Below are positions 1 through 14,700 of a stretch of DNA of 64,000 nt, in pieces. The DNA lies in assembly GCA_963924555.1 (NCBI GenBank), contig OZ004593.1, forward strand, positions 4,708,480 through 4,772,479, in the 5' to 3' direction. The notes beneath the pieces were generated by a model that was not told where the DNA came from, made no database searches, and saw nothing but the letters and a program-made list of their open reading frames with translations. Made by a program: the position numbers and the translations under genes. Source of the DNA: Crambe crambe. Taxonomy: Eukaryota; Porifera; Demospongiae; Poecilosclerida; Crambeidae. How positions within the stretch are numbered: the first letter of the stretch is position 1; every line of letters starts with the position of its first letter.

Positions 1-627
1 TGTTGAGTCAAGTCCATAGCTAGAAACTCGAGTGCTTGGGCGTATTGAGCCTCGCGATTTGAATTTGCATGTTGCCACAAGTGACATGCATGCACGTTAC
101 CAATTGACCTTTGAACTGTGATGAACGTACGTACAAGCGTATTAATGAGCCTATTCAAAAACAGTGCTGCATGAAGGATATAGCACGGCCATGCAAAATA
201 CAATTCCTCTTGATTACAGTGATGAGGCACATGATAAAATTTAATTGCCTATACTGTGAGCTTACAAGGGAATAAGATTATTATTTATGATCCAAACATT
301 TCATTAAAATTTGAGAAAAAAATATTTGCTCAGCCTAGCTTAGGTCATGTTGTTCCAATTGTACCCAGAGGGTTGGCACAGGACAACTACTCCAATCTAT
401 AGTAACGAGATCCAAAAAAAGTAATTATTTGCAGTTAGTGATAGTCAATAAACTATTAGAGTTAATTAGATTATATAGGCTAATTAAACTATTGTTAGAC
501 TTCCACAATGGGTAGAGTGATTGTGCAGACTAGACTAAGGGCCACAGGAGAATGCTAATTAATGTCTGCAGTGAATTTTCTGTAGCTAGATATAATACTA
601 ATCACTGCTGTTTTTGCTCCCAATTTA

Positions 628-674
<47 letters not shown>

Positions 675-2129
675 GGCTATTTATTCGTGTGATGAAAAAT
701 TAGAGTTGACAGGAGGCTATGGAAATTGCAGTGAGATTGCATGTGCATGTTCACTGAATGAGAAAGTTCTCTTTCTGAAGTTTGGACTCCAGTTTTGCAG
801 TACAATTAGGTAAGGCTATTGTTCTGACTAGCTTGCTTAGTACTAATAGCACTATAGACATTGCAATGGACAAAGGTCATTACCAAACTTATACTTTCTT
901 TTATTTCTCTTATGATCCTCGCACACATGCAAGCACTGTTTTTACCAGTACAATCATGGAGCTGCATATCAATGGATTCCATCGCATTCCAGAGCCCAAG
1001 CCAATATGCCTTGTGCAGGATTTGTTATTATTATTGTTGTTGTTGTTGTCAGCAAGTGCCCACATACACTAATATTCTTATGGTAAGTATAATTTGGTAT
1101 AAGCTTTTTTCCACACAGTTACTCGCAGGAGAAGGAAGAGCCATCGGAATGAAGCTGGAGTACCATGGCTTTAAATACAGTTATCTAGCTAAGCTAGTGT
1201 ACCTTGCAGGCTAGATCCACCCTGCCACCACCAGGAATTTTCAAGCGTGCTTGTAATGTTACTGTCCCTTTACCGAATGATTGGGTTGACGCGCTCTAAT
1301 TGGAGAGTTATAGGAGTTTATAGTATTGTAGACCCTTTACCGATATATAGTTGCATTTGGTTTGTGTTACTGTAGATACTTTACCCGATTGAATTCCAAT
1401 TAAAGAGCACCTGGTGTGCTCTAATTGGTAAGATAATGGCAAAGATGATGGGGAAAAAAAAATTTTTTTTTTAAATGTAAATGAGGGAGAAGGTTGATTT
1501 TTAGCAAGCATAAATTATGATAACAAAATTAGAAAAAGAAGAGTGAATGATTTTCAAGAGCAATAATTATCTAACCCTAAATTTGGTCAGTACAAATTAA
1601 TGTCCTTATGCATAGTAAAAATAGCATCATCGTAGCTAAACTATTTGAATGAAGGGAGGGAAAAAATAGCACAGAATGTTATTGTACAATAGAGAATTTT
1701 TCAAAGTTTACAATGTCATAATTAATAGAAAGTACATTAAATATCCTAGAGGGGGTAAGGTGGCATGAATGGTTGCCACTAGTTCAGTGCCACTCATACT
1801 GTTGTGTTGTTCTGAGATAGAGCACTAACGGCATGTTCTATGTTGTATGATGTGTCAGAAGATCCAGGTATGTTATCTGCATGGGGGGAAGAAAAAGAAG
1901 GAAAAGATAAAAATACAATGCAAAGATGAAAGATCACAATGACTTACTTGGGGAGGGGGATATAGTTGCAGGATAATGCATTCATTAATATTTTGTAATT
2001 ATCATTGCAAACTTAAAAAAAGGAATTGATTGATACAATTAAAATCAGCCACAAAAAAGGGGGAAAAAATAACATGAAGCATCATATAGTTACACACAGG
2101 CTAATGAAATCAGTCAGTTCAGAAGGTTT
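1..2129. other. downstream flank of lhx3/4, no gene seen
   Basis: AT-rich DNA with one long (TC)n tract (631-672) and a (TTG)n stretch near 1036-1050. Short open frames here have no recognisable domains. It probably includes the lhx3/4 3'UTR next to 2130. Confidence 0.6.
631..672. repeat. (TC)n microsatellite
   Basis: About 21 uninterrupted TC units. Confidence 0.95.
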
Positions 2130-2554
2130 TTAAATGGAAAGAACTTGATGTTCCAACGTACCCTGGGATCCCATTTCTTGCTCGGCCTGGACGGTGGACT
2201 GAGAACCAGTTCCCAAGCCACTGCTTCCTAGAGTGCTTTGCATGAAGTACGTGGTTCCTCCAGGGCTGACTACATCTCCAGTACCACCCAGTGCTTTCTC
2301 AGATGAGTCTCCTGCCCCTGGAGTGGTGGCAGGTGTGGTTGTAGGAGACATAGCTTCTTCCCCCTTCTGCATCCGCTTTTCTTTTGCACGCCGATTCTGG
2401 AACCAGACTTGGACTACACGCATATCTAAGCCAGTTTCTTGTGAGATCTGTTCCCTCGTGTGTCGTGAAGGCTTACAACCACAGAGGTAGTTTTGGCGGA
2501 GGACTTCCAGCTGTTTTGCTGTGATAGTAGTGCGGGGTCTCTTTTGATTGCCAT
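2130..2554 (-). CDS. lhx3/4: lhx3/4 coding exon 4: homeodomain and C-terminus
   Basis: The exon begins after TTTTTAG at 2555 and ends with TAA at 2130-2132. It carries the whole homeodomain in one exon: [18 protein letters not shown], then [20 protein letters not shown]. The loop between helices 1 and 2 ([15 protein letters not shown]) is divergent from the bilaterian YNTSPKPARHVREQ form. About 75 residues follow, rich in Thr, Ser and Gly, ending LEHQVLSI. No canonical AATAAA on the minus strand was seen immediately downstream. Confidence 0.96.
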
Positions 2555-5500
2555 CTAAAAACAAAAAAAATAATCTAAGAGCTTTGTTCAGAAAATATCC
2601 ATGAGCAGTGAAAGTATGGTGGTTAACAGCTAACATCCTTTGAGGTGAGGATCAGCACATATTGAAAGTCAGCTGTGTGACACCCTAAGTGTTTGCACCA
2701 CTGGCTACTATGAAATTAGTCACTGGGGATTTTATTGCATTCTGGGGGTGGTAATCACCAAGAAACCTAAAAGTCTGCATTATTACTCCCCAGGTGATCA
2801 TCCTATACTGTAGCATCTCAACTTACATAATATGAACATTGCATGGTATACAAAGTAGTCAAAAGCTTGAGTGTGTACTGGCAACACCCTCTAACCGACT
2901 AGAGTTCTAAAGCCAGCACAATGTTGTAGGTGTAATGAATTTGTTGCTGGAGAATTTAAATCTAAAAGCCATGGAGTATACAAATGCTATAATGAATTTG
3001 TTGCTGGAGAATTATATCATGCTATAGGCAGTTGGAATATTTTGTTGCTATAGAACTTGTGCAATTTTATCTGAATCTCATGAGAACTACAAGATAAGTA
3101 TTTCTGATCTAATCTATCACTTCCTGGCAACTATACAAGAAGGACATACCTACACCTGTTTTAATCAACTACAAGCCGGTTTTAATCTATCACTTCCTGG
3201 CAACTATACCTAGACATAGCATATTTTTAGTAGCTATATTTGTAAATTGCAGTGTAAACTACTTCTTCCACACTCCACTACAACATTTCTCCAAAGACAC
3301 AATAGCTACCACCTCCAGATGGAAATATGGCTAGCCTTGAATGAATATTCAACAATCAGTTATTTTTGCACCCTTGTTGCTAGCTTCTCATGCCTACAAG
3401 ATCAATTCCATTCCATGCTCTAAGCTCATCATGTGCACTTGTAATAATGATAAACCAGTCAGCTCTAAGCTCATCATGTACACTTGTAATAATGATAAAC
3501 CAGCCAGCTCTAAGCTCATCATGTGATAAACCAGTCAGCTCTATGCTCAACATGTGATAAACCAGCCATCTCTAAGCAAACCAGCCAGCTCTAAGCTCAT
3601 CATGTGATAAACCAGCCATTTAAGCTATCATGTAATGTTTTTTTTTCTTTCAAAGATAGCTATATCTCCACATTCTGCTCTGTACTGTTCTGGAAAAAAA
3701 AAACATCTGGTCATATACATGTTTTTATGCTTTTAGTCTTTGAATCAAAATCCTCTAACCATGCAGCATAGAGCTAAAGCTAAATCCTCTAACCATGCAG
3801 CATAGAGCTAAAGCTAAGTCATCTTGTAAGCATACAGCAGTGAAGTCTGTCAGACTGCATGTTATTCAATGAGATAGTTATAAGTAAAGTCAGTGTGGTC
3901 CACTTCCAATTAGTTACTACTATGCATGCAGTGAACATCCACAATGAAGTCATCCACATCATGCAAAATAAATATCATAGTGCTAGCTAATATATCTCTT
4001 AGACCAGCTTCAACGATAGATGGTGTCATGGGATTTATGATACAGACAATCTGGTACAATGAAGACTGATCAAAATCTGAGACCGGAAATAATGTGACTT
4101 ACTGCTTGGGTTATATGCCAGAGAACAAATCCATACATACCATAACCAAGCAAGCTCCCAAACTGAACTGCTGTTTAATTCACCCACAACAAGTCATTCC
4201 CTATGACCCTTAGAGGCAGCTGGCTATTATGCACTTTCCCTCCTTATACCACTGGAAAATTGCTGTTTGGCACAAACAAGGCTTAGTTATTGAGAACAGA
4301 GAATTGATATGTGGTGGGAAGAAAGAATTTAACACCTTTTTATGGTCAGTCGGCTCTCTTATTCTTGGTCATTCAAAGCTGCCACATTTCCACAAAGCTT
4401 TTTACATTTAAAAAAGGAATTTTTGGTCACACAGAGACTGGAGAACACCTGTATGCACACTATAAAGATGATCTGCAAGCAAGTCATGACCTTCACTGTC
4501 TCCCACCTTCCGGTCATTCAAACAAACAGTATGTCCACGGCAATCTGACCTGACTGTCCCACGCCCTTTCAGGAATGCAGTACGTCATGCAGTGGCTTGA
4601 CCTCCATAAAACAGGTCATCTGATTTTCCTCTAAGGGGAGGTCAAGAGGAGGTCAATTAGATCTTCTAAATTGATGTAGATCAGATCCTTTATCACACTA
4701 TGTCATGCAGACCTTGTGTTCTTTTCCACCCTTAGTCTGCAAATTGACTTGGCGCATTAAGAGATCTAGATCATACCACTACATTAAATTAATATCCTCT
4801 CTCTCTCTCTCTCTGTATATGAGATCATGGGGTGAAGGTCACCTCCCATTAGAGGAATGTAAACCTTATGAGATCAGATCCTCCACTAAGAGGAACTAAT
4901 ATTAAGCCTTAGACACTCTGGCCCATTGGTTCACTCTCATATGCATGAGATCGGCCTGTCAAGATAGCACAGAGATCTTCTCTTGCCAGTGCTCAAGATA
5001 TTTATACTGCATTATTCAGGGACCTAGCAAAATGATTAGGTAGATGTCCTCATTATTATCAGAGGTGAAATACTATTCAGAAATGGGATAACTCTTCTAG
5101 CACAGGACACATGTACCAGCATCATTTTATACAACCTGACAAGTTATTTTAATAAGATTAACAAAAGATTGTAATGAACCTGAATGGAGAACCAAAAGCT
5201 GCCATGAAAGGGCAAAAAGGACAGAAACTATAAGAGTATTTGAATAAATAAAAGTATATAATAATTAAGAAAAGTTTTGCAATAAGCAGAGCATAGGAAA
5301 GAATAACTTGACACCTCTATTCACTGAATGAGTAGGAGAGATGCCAGCCTGAATAGGAGTGAAGCCCTTCCAAGCCTCACATAGCAAGCTATTCACAACT
5401 AGATCCTGAACCAAAAGCAAGTTTCTGAGAATGTAAACAGGTAACCAATATTTGGTAGATCAGTAGTGTTTGATCCATGTGTATGCATTCAAATCGAAGT

Positions 5501-5646
5501 TCACTTGATGGAAACACCAAATCGTAATAGGTGTATATTATAGAATTATCCTGATACTACCAGGATATCATGCCTGGAGGGAGGGAGAGAGAGAGGGAGG
5601 GAGGGAGGGAGAGAGAGGGAGGGAGGGAGGGAGGGAGGGAGGGAGG

Positions 5647-5705
<59 letters not shown>

Positions 5706-8700
5706 AAGAGCAGTGCTCAAATACAAGGATGAAGGGCTATCTGGACATGTCATCATTCCAGCCCGGGAATATGTTAATACATGCAGCTTCACCAATTAAA
5801 TACCATGGCAATTACTTCTCACAGATTAGGAAGAGAGGATTTTTAAACACCCTTAGTAACCCTGGAATGACCCATAAAAGAGATTCCTAGCATCACTCTG
5901 TTCATTAGAGATAAAGTGCAAAACATCCCCCACATGCATGTTAATCACCAGACAAACATAAACACTATCCCATATGCCAACCAACCAATGTCGCATCAAG
6001 TAACAAAGCTGTCTTTCAGGGTCAGTAACAAGTACTAGTCACTGGACACTCATAAGCTACATTTGCCTGCCATGTTGGTAAATGAAACCACTACGCAGGA
6101 CTGTATTTCTTCCGCATGTTAGAATGGGGTGACTAATATTAGGGGATGTATCATTTCACTGGGCAGAGCAGGTGCTCACAGGCATGCAAGGCAGAAAGAC
6201 ACCACCACAAGACCCTGTCAACTGCTATTGTAAGATTATATTTCTCAACCCCAGAGCAAGTGCTCACAGGCAGAAAGACACCACCTGTCTACTGCTATTG
6301 TAAGATTACACATTGGAAACCCCAGCCAGTGTAGCTTCATTGCCACATCTATGCATTGCCAAACACATCAATGCAAGCTCCTCTGCATGCCATTGGGAAA
6401 CAGGTCTAGCTAATATCCAAGAAGCAACACCAAACCAAGAAACTTGGGGAATGTCGTTTCTGACTATTTGAAAGGGAATCGGCCAAGGAACTTTCAGTGC
6501 ATTAGGGTACTAGATGTTGACCAAATTTTGCTCATGAGTTAACATTATCAACTCATGCTATAGTTATACCAAACTTCGGTCGGGAGTTCTGGCTATCTCT
6601 ACATCATATTTCTATACCTGCATGAACTAACCACTATTGACCTGATATCTGATGGCATAGCACTGAATTAACACTGATTTTTTCAAAAACACCTGCTATA
6701 CATTACCAACAGGAAAATGGCCGCAATTTTCCAAGGTGATTTGTCCTTATCAGATTGTACTAATTACCCCTGGACTACTAAATGCATCAGAGAGAAGCAC
6801 CATTGTAACCATCATTAAACTTAACACACTTTACAGCACAAACAACACATTACAAAACTAAAATACTCTATTCCCGATTGACACACAAGTGAGTTCCCTT
6901 TTTGATCTCAATTCAATTCCTATCAGTTGTAAGGTTAGCTACATTAATTAAGTGTCTGTAATAATATTTCAAAAGTAGGATCAGATTATATCTAAGAAGG
7001 ACAGGGAAATGTGACTTATTCCTGATAGGAAAAGGGCACCCAACCCACAGTACCCTATGGGTAATCACAATAAGGTGATCACTCGTATAATAAGGCATAG
7101 TAAAGACACGTCTTCACATTACACAACCACAAACCCTTGGAATTATTATTTTCACTTTCAGAAATAAGGTGAAAGGGCATGACCTTAATTTTTAACCTTC
7201 AAGAAAAACATGAACACCATGACACTTTAAACTGAAAGTCTCTTTTTGTTTTTAAAGACTTAGATATATTGTGATTGTTGGTGTGATACTAATACTAACA
7301 AGATCATAATTAAAATTTATATGATTATCGAAGCTTTGAATCACTGCTGGGCTCTTTCTTTGTCCTCTATTCAAAGGCAATAAAGCATTAGAAATTTACA
7401 CATTTGTGTCCTTATCAAAAGCCTCATTGTTGCAATTGTTTGAAGAATAAAGGGAGTTTTGGTCTCTGCAATGCCTGACTGATTAACACTGGAACTGCAA
7501 AAAAGCAGCTTACTAAGTCAGCAACTGTCAGCTGTTACTATATGCTTACCTCATTGACTTCTACATTCAATGTTCAGGGACTGATATTATTATGCTCATA
7601 TGCTCATAAATACCTTGAATGCCTAATATCAATAGTTAAGAGATAGTCTTGCTTCTAAGGTTCTGGTTTTAGTATATAGATTGCACTGAGATGGGTATGT
7701 GAAAGAGTGATTTTTCTTGTACCCATTGCTAACCAGCAGAACTCGACCTATTGAAACATGATGCACTAGTGGAGGGCAAAATACACCAGCACCAGTTCAA
7801 TGGAGTCACTTGAGCTGTAAACTATTTTATTCATGTTCGGTGCAATGGGAATTCCATCCCACTGATCGATTCCGCACAATAAACCTCCAAAGCATGCACA
7901 CACATGCACAGCCTCCAATGCAGTCACTCTGTCGGATACTTAAAATTTGTAACCGAGAAGATAATGCTATGGAGTTACTTCACCAAACTGCATGTATTCT
8001 CAGCATTACTAACCAAGAAAATGCGCAACACACATGCAGCCTTTGATACAAGACCCATAACCATAACAACTAAAGACATGCACTTTCCAACCTGAAAGTC
8101 AAGGACACACAAATATAAGCCCAGTGTTTTCCCCCAAAGGGTACTGGGGTGCTTCTCTCTCTCTCTCCCCTTCCCCCTTCCCGTAGGTTCATCAAAGCAA
8201 CTGCATAGCGCACACAGTGACCCTACAGGCTACTTCTCAGTAGTTACCATCAAACACTGTAAACCCATTAAAGACCTGCATTTTACTGCACACCAAACAG
8301 TCTTTCATGTAGAGCAAACTGAAAATCAGCTAAAATCCATTAGATGCTGGTAGATAAAGAGAGAGCATATGCATACACATGGAAGGCACAGCATATATAC
8401 CAATCATCTGATAAATACTCCTTGGACTAAACAGAATTAAGCACTGTATATTAACCTCCATTGATTGGAAAGTGGTTGTACAGGGTGTATATTGATTCTA
8501 ATAGTCACGAGAGAGAGTGTGTGTGTGTGTCCATGCAGAGGAGTATCACCTCAAGGGGTGGTCCCCTTTCAAGGTCAATTAAGGTCAAGGTGTGTGTGTG
8601 TGTGTGTGTGTGTGTGTAAGGATGTGGACCATTATATTCAAACCGTGTAGCAATTCTTGGGCAGGGAGATGATCAAAGGGATTCCATATAGCTATTGCAC

Positions 8701-9284
8701 ATCTCAAGGAAAGGGATTAATTGCAAGTGGATTGTCTCTACATGTTAGGGAAGGAAATATCATGACTGGGAATACATAACATGAAACCCTATTATTTTAG
8801 TTCTAGGGGAAAAATTTTGGACAAACAGACAACCAGGGAAGTACTGTACAACGGCATACATGAATGAAATCACACTGGGGAAAGAGGCTCTGTTTAGATA
8901 CAGGTTGAAATGCTTAGATGCATCTAAGATTGCATGCCAAGACAAACCATCAGCAAGAAAGGAACAGCAAATAGATACACGCACTCAACCCACCTACACC
9001 TAAACATGTACCATCCTATTTTAACACCTCAGGATTAGCTAATCCGCTGGATCAACCTACTAAAAAGGCAGACGGCTTTCTATAGTCACGCAAGAAAAAC
9101 TGCTATGGTTGCATAACCAAAACCACAAATTTAACAAAGATCAAAAGAACCCAGTTTACACTCATGGCCATCACCTAGGAATTCACAGGGCCATCACCAT
9201 AGAAATTCATACCTCCATGACCGCCTGTTACATAACAAATACCTTCACACACACAGTGTCCCCACCTGGGTTCTCTCACAAATC

Positions 9285-9344
<60 letters not shown>

Positions 9345-11696
9345 ACAATGCACCTAAGTTGTAGACATGATTTTTAGCTGAATAAGGAGACAGCGGTGAG
9401 CGAGTGCAATGCGGGTGAAACATGTGACATTGTGACTACACATACAGAAGTGCAGAGTACACTTATGAAATAGAAACTGCCATAGCCTATTGAGAAGTTA
9501 TATATTTAGGCTAACCAAAAGGAAATGAAAAATTCCTGTACAAGCTTGCACATGTCCAATGTTTACTATCATGCCTTTTAGAGCAGCTTGATCTTAGTCA
9601 GCATATATAGGGATGAGTGTGACTTAATGCCCCAGGACAAATCTGGGCCAGAGTATGGTAAAGCATTTTTAGTGCAGGGGGGATATGATCACAGCAATTT
9701 TTCCATGGAGAACAGATCACTTCCATGGAGTACAGGATGTAAGCAAGTTCAATAGAATTAATGTGGTGCATCCTATCAGAGATACAGGTAAGAAAATTCA
9801 ATAAATGTGGTGTATTCTATCAGAGACACGCGTAAGCAAAATGTGGTGCATCCTACCAGAGATACATGCAACCAAACAACAGCCACATCCTGAGTAACTC
9901 TGAACTCCCATCCAGAGTGAGCTCATGCACTAACATAAACATTAGGACCTCTATTATCCTATCCCACTACAATTACTGAAGCTTCCAAATCACGCACACA
10001 CAAGCCAAATAATAATAGAATCAGACAGGACCATGACATTGGTAATACACATTGATAAAAGTATTCTATACAAATCCTGCTAGTTGCCATTGCAGAAAGT
10101 ATACCTGTATATGCTGTCATGCTAGCCACTACAGCAGTGTATTAACCCACACACATCTAATTATGTACAGTACTATACTATAAAGATTCTATCGGCTGAG
10201 GATCTGAGGGAGATAGAGAAATCTTTGAAGTGGAGAGGATGTCAATAGAGTAACACGTGCTCTTGTATCACCTGTTGTGTGAATGTTGACTTAAGTGTAT
10301 CCCACTGGGTTCATGGACATAATCCCCAACTTGGCGCTGGGGACTGGGAAAGTACATTTCCATGCATGCATACATGCTGAGGTTTCATCACTTGTCATAT
10401 GAAAAAGAATGCACAGCTAATATATACTATCCGTCAATCTAAGAAAGGTGATCTCATTCAGATTTTAACACTTTAGAGACCTATAGTCCTAAAGACAATC
10501 TTTGAGAATATGATGTAGATCAGATCATTTCTTAGGTGAAGCACCATAGCTTTAGGCAGACTGTTCCGTTACAAGTTCAGGAAGTTTATATATAGCTAGC
10601 CAGATTATTTATTCACTCAGCTTTAGTCTCTCATATCAGTTTTCTGAGTGGCTGTATCTAGATAGGTATTGCAGCACTAAGCTGTATACATGTGGGCATT
10701 TCAAAAACAAAATCCTCCAATTTCACGAAATCTGAATGCTCATCTGATCCTGTTCAGATAACCAACTCTTACTAAAATGACGATTCCAAAATAATGGCAA
10801 GTAGAACAATCGTTCTACAAAGGAGCTTCTTTGCAGGAAACCCTACCATTAAACTGCAAAGCCTAACCATGAGCAAAGAATAATGGCATAGTTGAATTGT
10901 TACAAGTGTTTTTACCTTTTGCAATATTATAATCCATAATGCATGCAAGAAACCTGACTCAGAACCTCACTGCACTGGTTTCAGGGCGAAGAAAGAAAAA
11001 GCTATTCCAGCAGCACTAGGGCACTTACCTCTTATGGGTATAACCCTAATAATTATAGAGACTGGCCGCTAAGTAGTCTATAATTAATTCATGCATGCAC
11101 CAACTTACTCTGGATCATTGTGGGGAACTTATAAGTAAAATCTCTAAAGATCTCTTTGATAAGAGACAAGCGTATTGATTACCTTACAGACTCATGAATT
11201 TGTATAGTGCATTTGTGAGAGTAAATTCCTATGCTTGTTATAACTAATAATAATACTATAATGTTAGTATTTTTACATTAATGTAACATTTCTTGATGAT
11301 TGTAAAATTTCCTATATAGGTACAAACTGTTGCTCCCTATGAAGAATCCCATCCCATCAGGGCTGGATCCACAGGATTGCAGCACACTGGGCCATGGGGA
11401 AAGGTACTGGAGGCCCAGGGGACAACCCCACCCCTGGATCCAACCCTGTGACCGATTATGGTGAAGTAGATGCTTATTGACCACATTCTCACCTCTAGCT
11501 TTAGCAGCCTCATAATCAGCTTTGCAAACTAGTTTTTTATCATCCATGAGATAGAATTCATCGCCAGTGGAGAGCTGTCTTGCACAGATGAAGCAGGCAA
11601 AGCACTGTAAGTGGTAGACATTATCTTGTGCTCTCCTGACCACTTGTGTTGGAGGGATAGGTTGATTGCAACCAGCACACTTCGTACCAAATTCCC

Positions 11697-11746
<50 letters not shown>

Positions 11747-14700
11747 GATGATGATGATGTATTAAAAGACACTTATTTTTATGTGGTATAGTTGCTATGA
11801 GATCTAGATAACTCAGAGTATTAATAGACCAGGCCAAGGAAAAGACACATCTCATGCAGCAAATTAGTCTCTCTCTCTCTCTCTCATCTGAACTAGAGGG
11901 GATTTACTGCAGCATGTTATAGTAAACATTTATAATAAGGTCAAAGTTTAACCATAAAGTTTGATATGCATATAGCCACAAATGAAAAATTACTGCCTTC
12001 CATGGCAGCAGAATCACAGACAGATCAGTGAGTGCATGAATTTCTTGTAAGTTGATGATGATTCACTGCATCACATGAAAGTTTGCTTATCATACCCCTT
12101 GACTGAAAAAAATTACACATGAGCACTTTTAGAACATCTACTCCAATCAGGAGGGATTCTTCATGAAAACCATGCAAGTATCATCCTGTTACTGTTTTCC
12201 TACTTTGCAAGTAGATCTGGCATGCAGCTTATTGAAGAAGCTTGTACAGTACATAGAACTTCTATGCAGTAAAATAGGTATATTAGCAGTATGGTTTGGT
12301 TCCTTGAAAAATGTCCAGGGTTTTTGTTTTTGTATTGTGTCCTGGATAATATAGAGGTCCTACTGTACATCACATGGGGGATCTGAATCTGCCAGCCTAA
12401 TTGCAAGCACCCTAAACTACTAGACAGCTTTAAATCAGCAGTAGTAACCATGTCTATCATGGAGTACACATATCCAAAGCACATCAAAGTAGTGCATATC
12501 AATTCAATTACATAACCGCTATAGTAATACCACACAGGACATCAATCATCAGCATAAACCATGGCCAGAAGGCAGGCCGCCAGGCAACACCACAGAAGAA
12601 TTATGCCATGATTATCATGAAGAACCTTGCTCCATGACTTCAAGATACAAAGGAATAAAGATGTGGAAAGAATATGCACCTTAAACAATTTTTAGGAGAA
12701 ACACGCTTGTCTGGACATTACCAATTTTAAATGTATACTTAGATAGTTATTTTGGTCAGATAAAGGGCTGGATGGAATACAGCCTATGATAAACTTTTAC
12801 TGCTAGTCCTAGTGAGAACACTTTTCTCAATCAAAAAATGTCTGCATTTAAAGGTTCTACTTTTACTCTCGCAAGAATAGCAGAACTTCGAGGTTCAGTC
12901 ATTTGGCCTCAAAGAACTTTTTTTTTCTTTCTTGAAATAGTTTGCAGCCAAATCCTCTGCCATAGAATGTGACAACAGCCTCTCAGACTTGGTGATTCAC
13001 TCTTTGATGTGGTAGGCCAATAGAATGCAAGGGATAATTAGATCTTTATAGGCTAAATACCAAACATCAAACCCAGTTTCCTGACTTCATGAGATCCATT
13101 CCTCCTCTCCTTGGAAAGCTGATAGAACGAAAAGCTACATAGAAAGCTTGTGAAAAGTAAAGAAGCCATTTTGAAAATCTTGAGCACCACATGAACAAGG
13201 AAATCACTAAAAAGTTCGAGAAAGCTCTTCCAGATCTGATGAAAAGCAGTGTTTTTCTATATTATATAAAATAAGCTTTGACCCTAGATGAAAATAAAAG
13301 TCAGACTCCCAGATCTAATGATGCAGTGTTTCCTCCAAAAATTTTAGACCTCCTGAAAACTGACTTTAGAAAGAGACTTTGAGAATTAATGATGCAGTGT
13401 TCCATCCTCTGGAATAAAATATGCTCCTCATTCCCCACTCACAAGAAAGGTATTAATTGATGTGTGACATAACACTAGTGAAGCACTAAAAAGTTGTGAA
13501 TCAAAGCGATCAGGTGTGTAGATAAAGATTCAAGCCCGCCTTTTGTTACAAAAGGGCGGCATTTTAACCACAGTTATTTTTTCCCCCACCAAGAAAATTT
13601 TTTTGGGCTAGCCAGGAAAAATTATTGCTTTCGCTGTACCAATCTTATGTATACCTTACACCATATGGAAACTAATGATTATGGAAAAGAAACTGCTGAA
13701 GAATGGCCCTGAATGACAATGATATCCCCATCAACAGGCAAAATTTAAAAAACAAACAACAACAACAAAAAAAAAACAACAGATTATACTCTTGTCTATG
13801 AACATAGAAGTATGCCTTCTCATGGATACCCTTGAACCAATTGTATAGACCACTATGAATTAACCTAATGAATTATACCTAATGCTTGTTGTTGTTTTTA
13901 TAAGATAAAAGGTTAGGCAGTAAGTATGTATGGTGGAAAACCTCTATCCCATTTTCAGGATGTAAACTTCCCCATTAGGGACATTTTTTTCAGGGAACCA
14001 AACCAGCTCTATAAGGGCTGGTCCCAAAGTGTCCACTAATGTTCCACTGTAGAGCTTTTATAATACGAACTCATGCTTTATACTGAATCAGGATGTTAGT
14101 AGGCATACTGGTAATCTACATATGACACCTCAAGTGGTGGATACCCACAAAAGCTGTAATACCATCTATATCAAGGCGTACCCCAGCCAAAAAGGTCTCA
14201 AAGCGGCCACAGGCACTACTCCTACTCCGCAAGGTGGTTGCAGATCACAGGTGTTAATTCTCCAACTCTATTAGAAGAATTGTATAGAACTCTAAAGCCA
14301 GAACTACACTCCATGGCAAAGTATAAAGGAAGACTCTCCATTAGCACCCTTAAGATAAAAACCCTTCAAAAGTAAACCAGAAAGGCGTAAACTATACCTG
14401 CAGATCTCTGCTTCTTTTAAAGGAATTTTAGTACCCCAATTCATGAATACAGCATTCTCATGGGGAGAATGCACACACTCTGCAGTCATCACTATGGTGA
14501 CTAGTGAGGGTCAAAATGACAGCCGGTGTTAGTGTGGTGAAGTGGTATTCCAGACCGGCAAGAACTGTATAGAGGTTAACATTGGATCTAAAGTTCATAT
14601 TTTTTTTTCCAACCCAGAGAATTTCATCATTTTTTTTTTCCACCCCACCAAAACAAAATGCCTGTGGAATGCTTAGTGGCCACATGATAGGGTGGGAAGG

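Larger units (their letters stand above)
2555..11492 (-). other. lhx3/4 intron 3 (8.9 kb)
   Basis: The donor is at 11492 and the acceptor ends at 2555. The intron contains microsatellites and short direct repeats (for example 3416-3615 and 3749-3818) but no exon-like segment with convincing splice sites. Repeat-encoded short frames are ignored. Size alone makes it a candidate host for cis-regulatory elements; none was identified by sequence. Confidence 0.75.

Noticed and set aside
5568..5795. Ser/Leu/Pro repetitive minus-strand frame
   Set aside because: Simply the translation of a (GA)n/(GGGA)n microsatellite.
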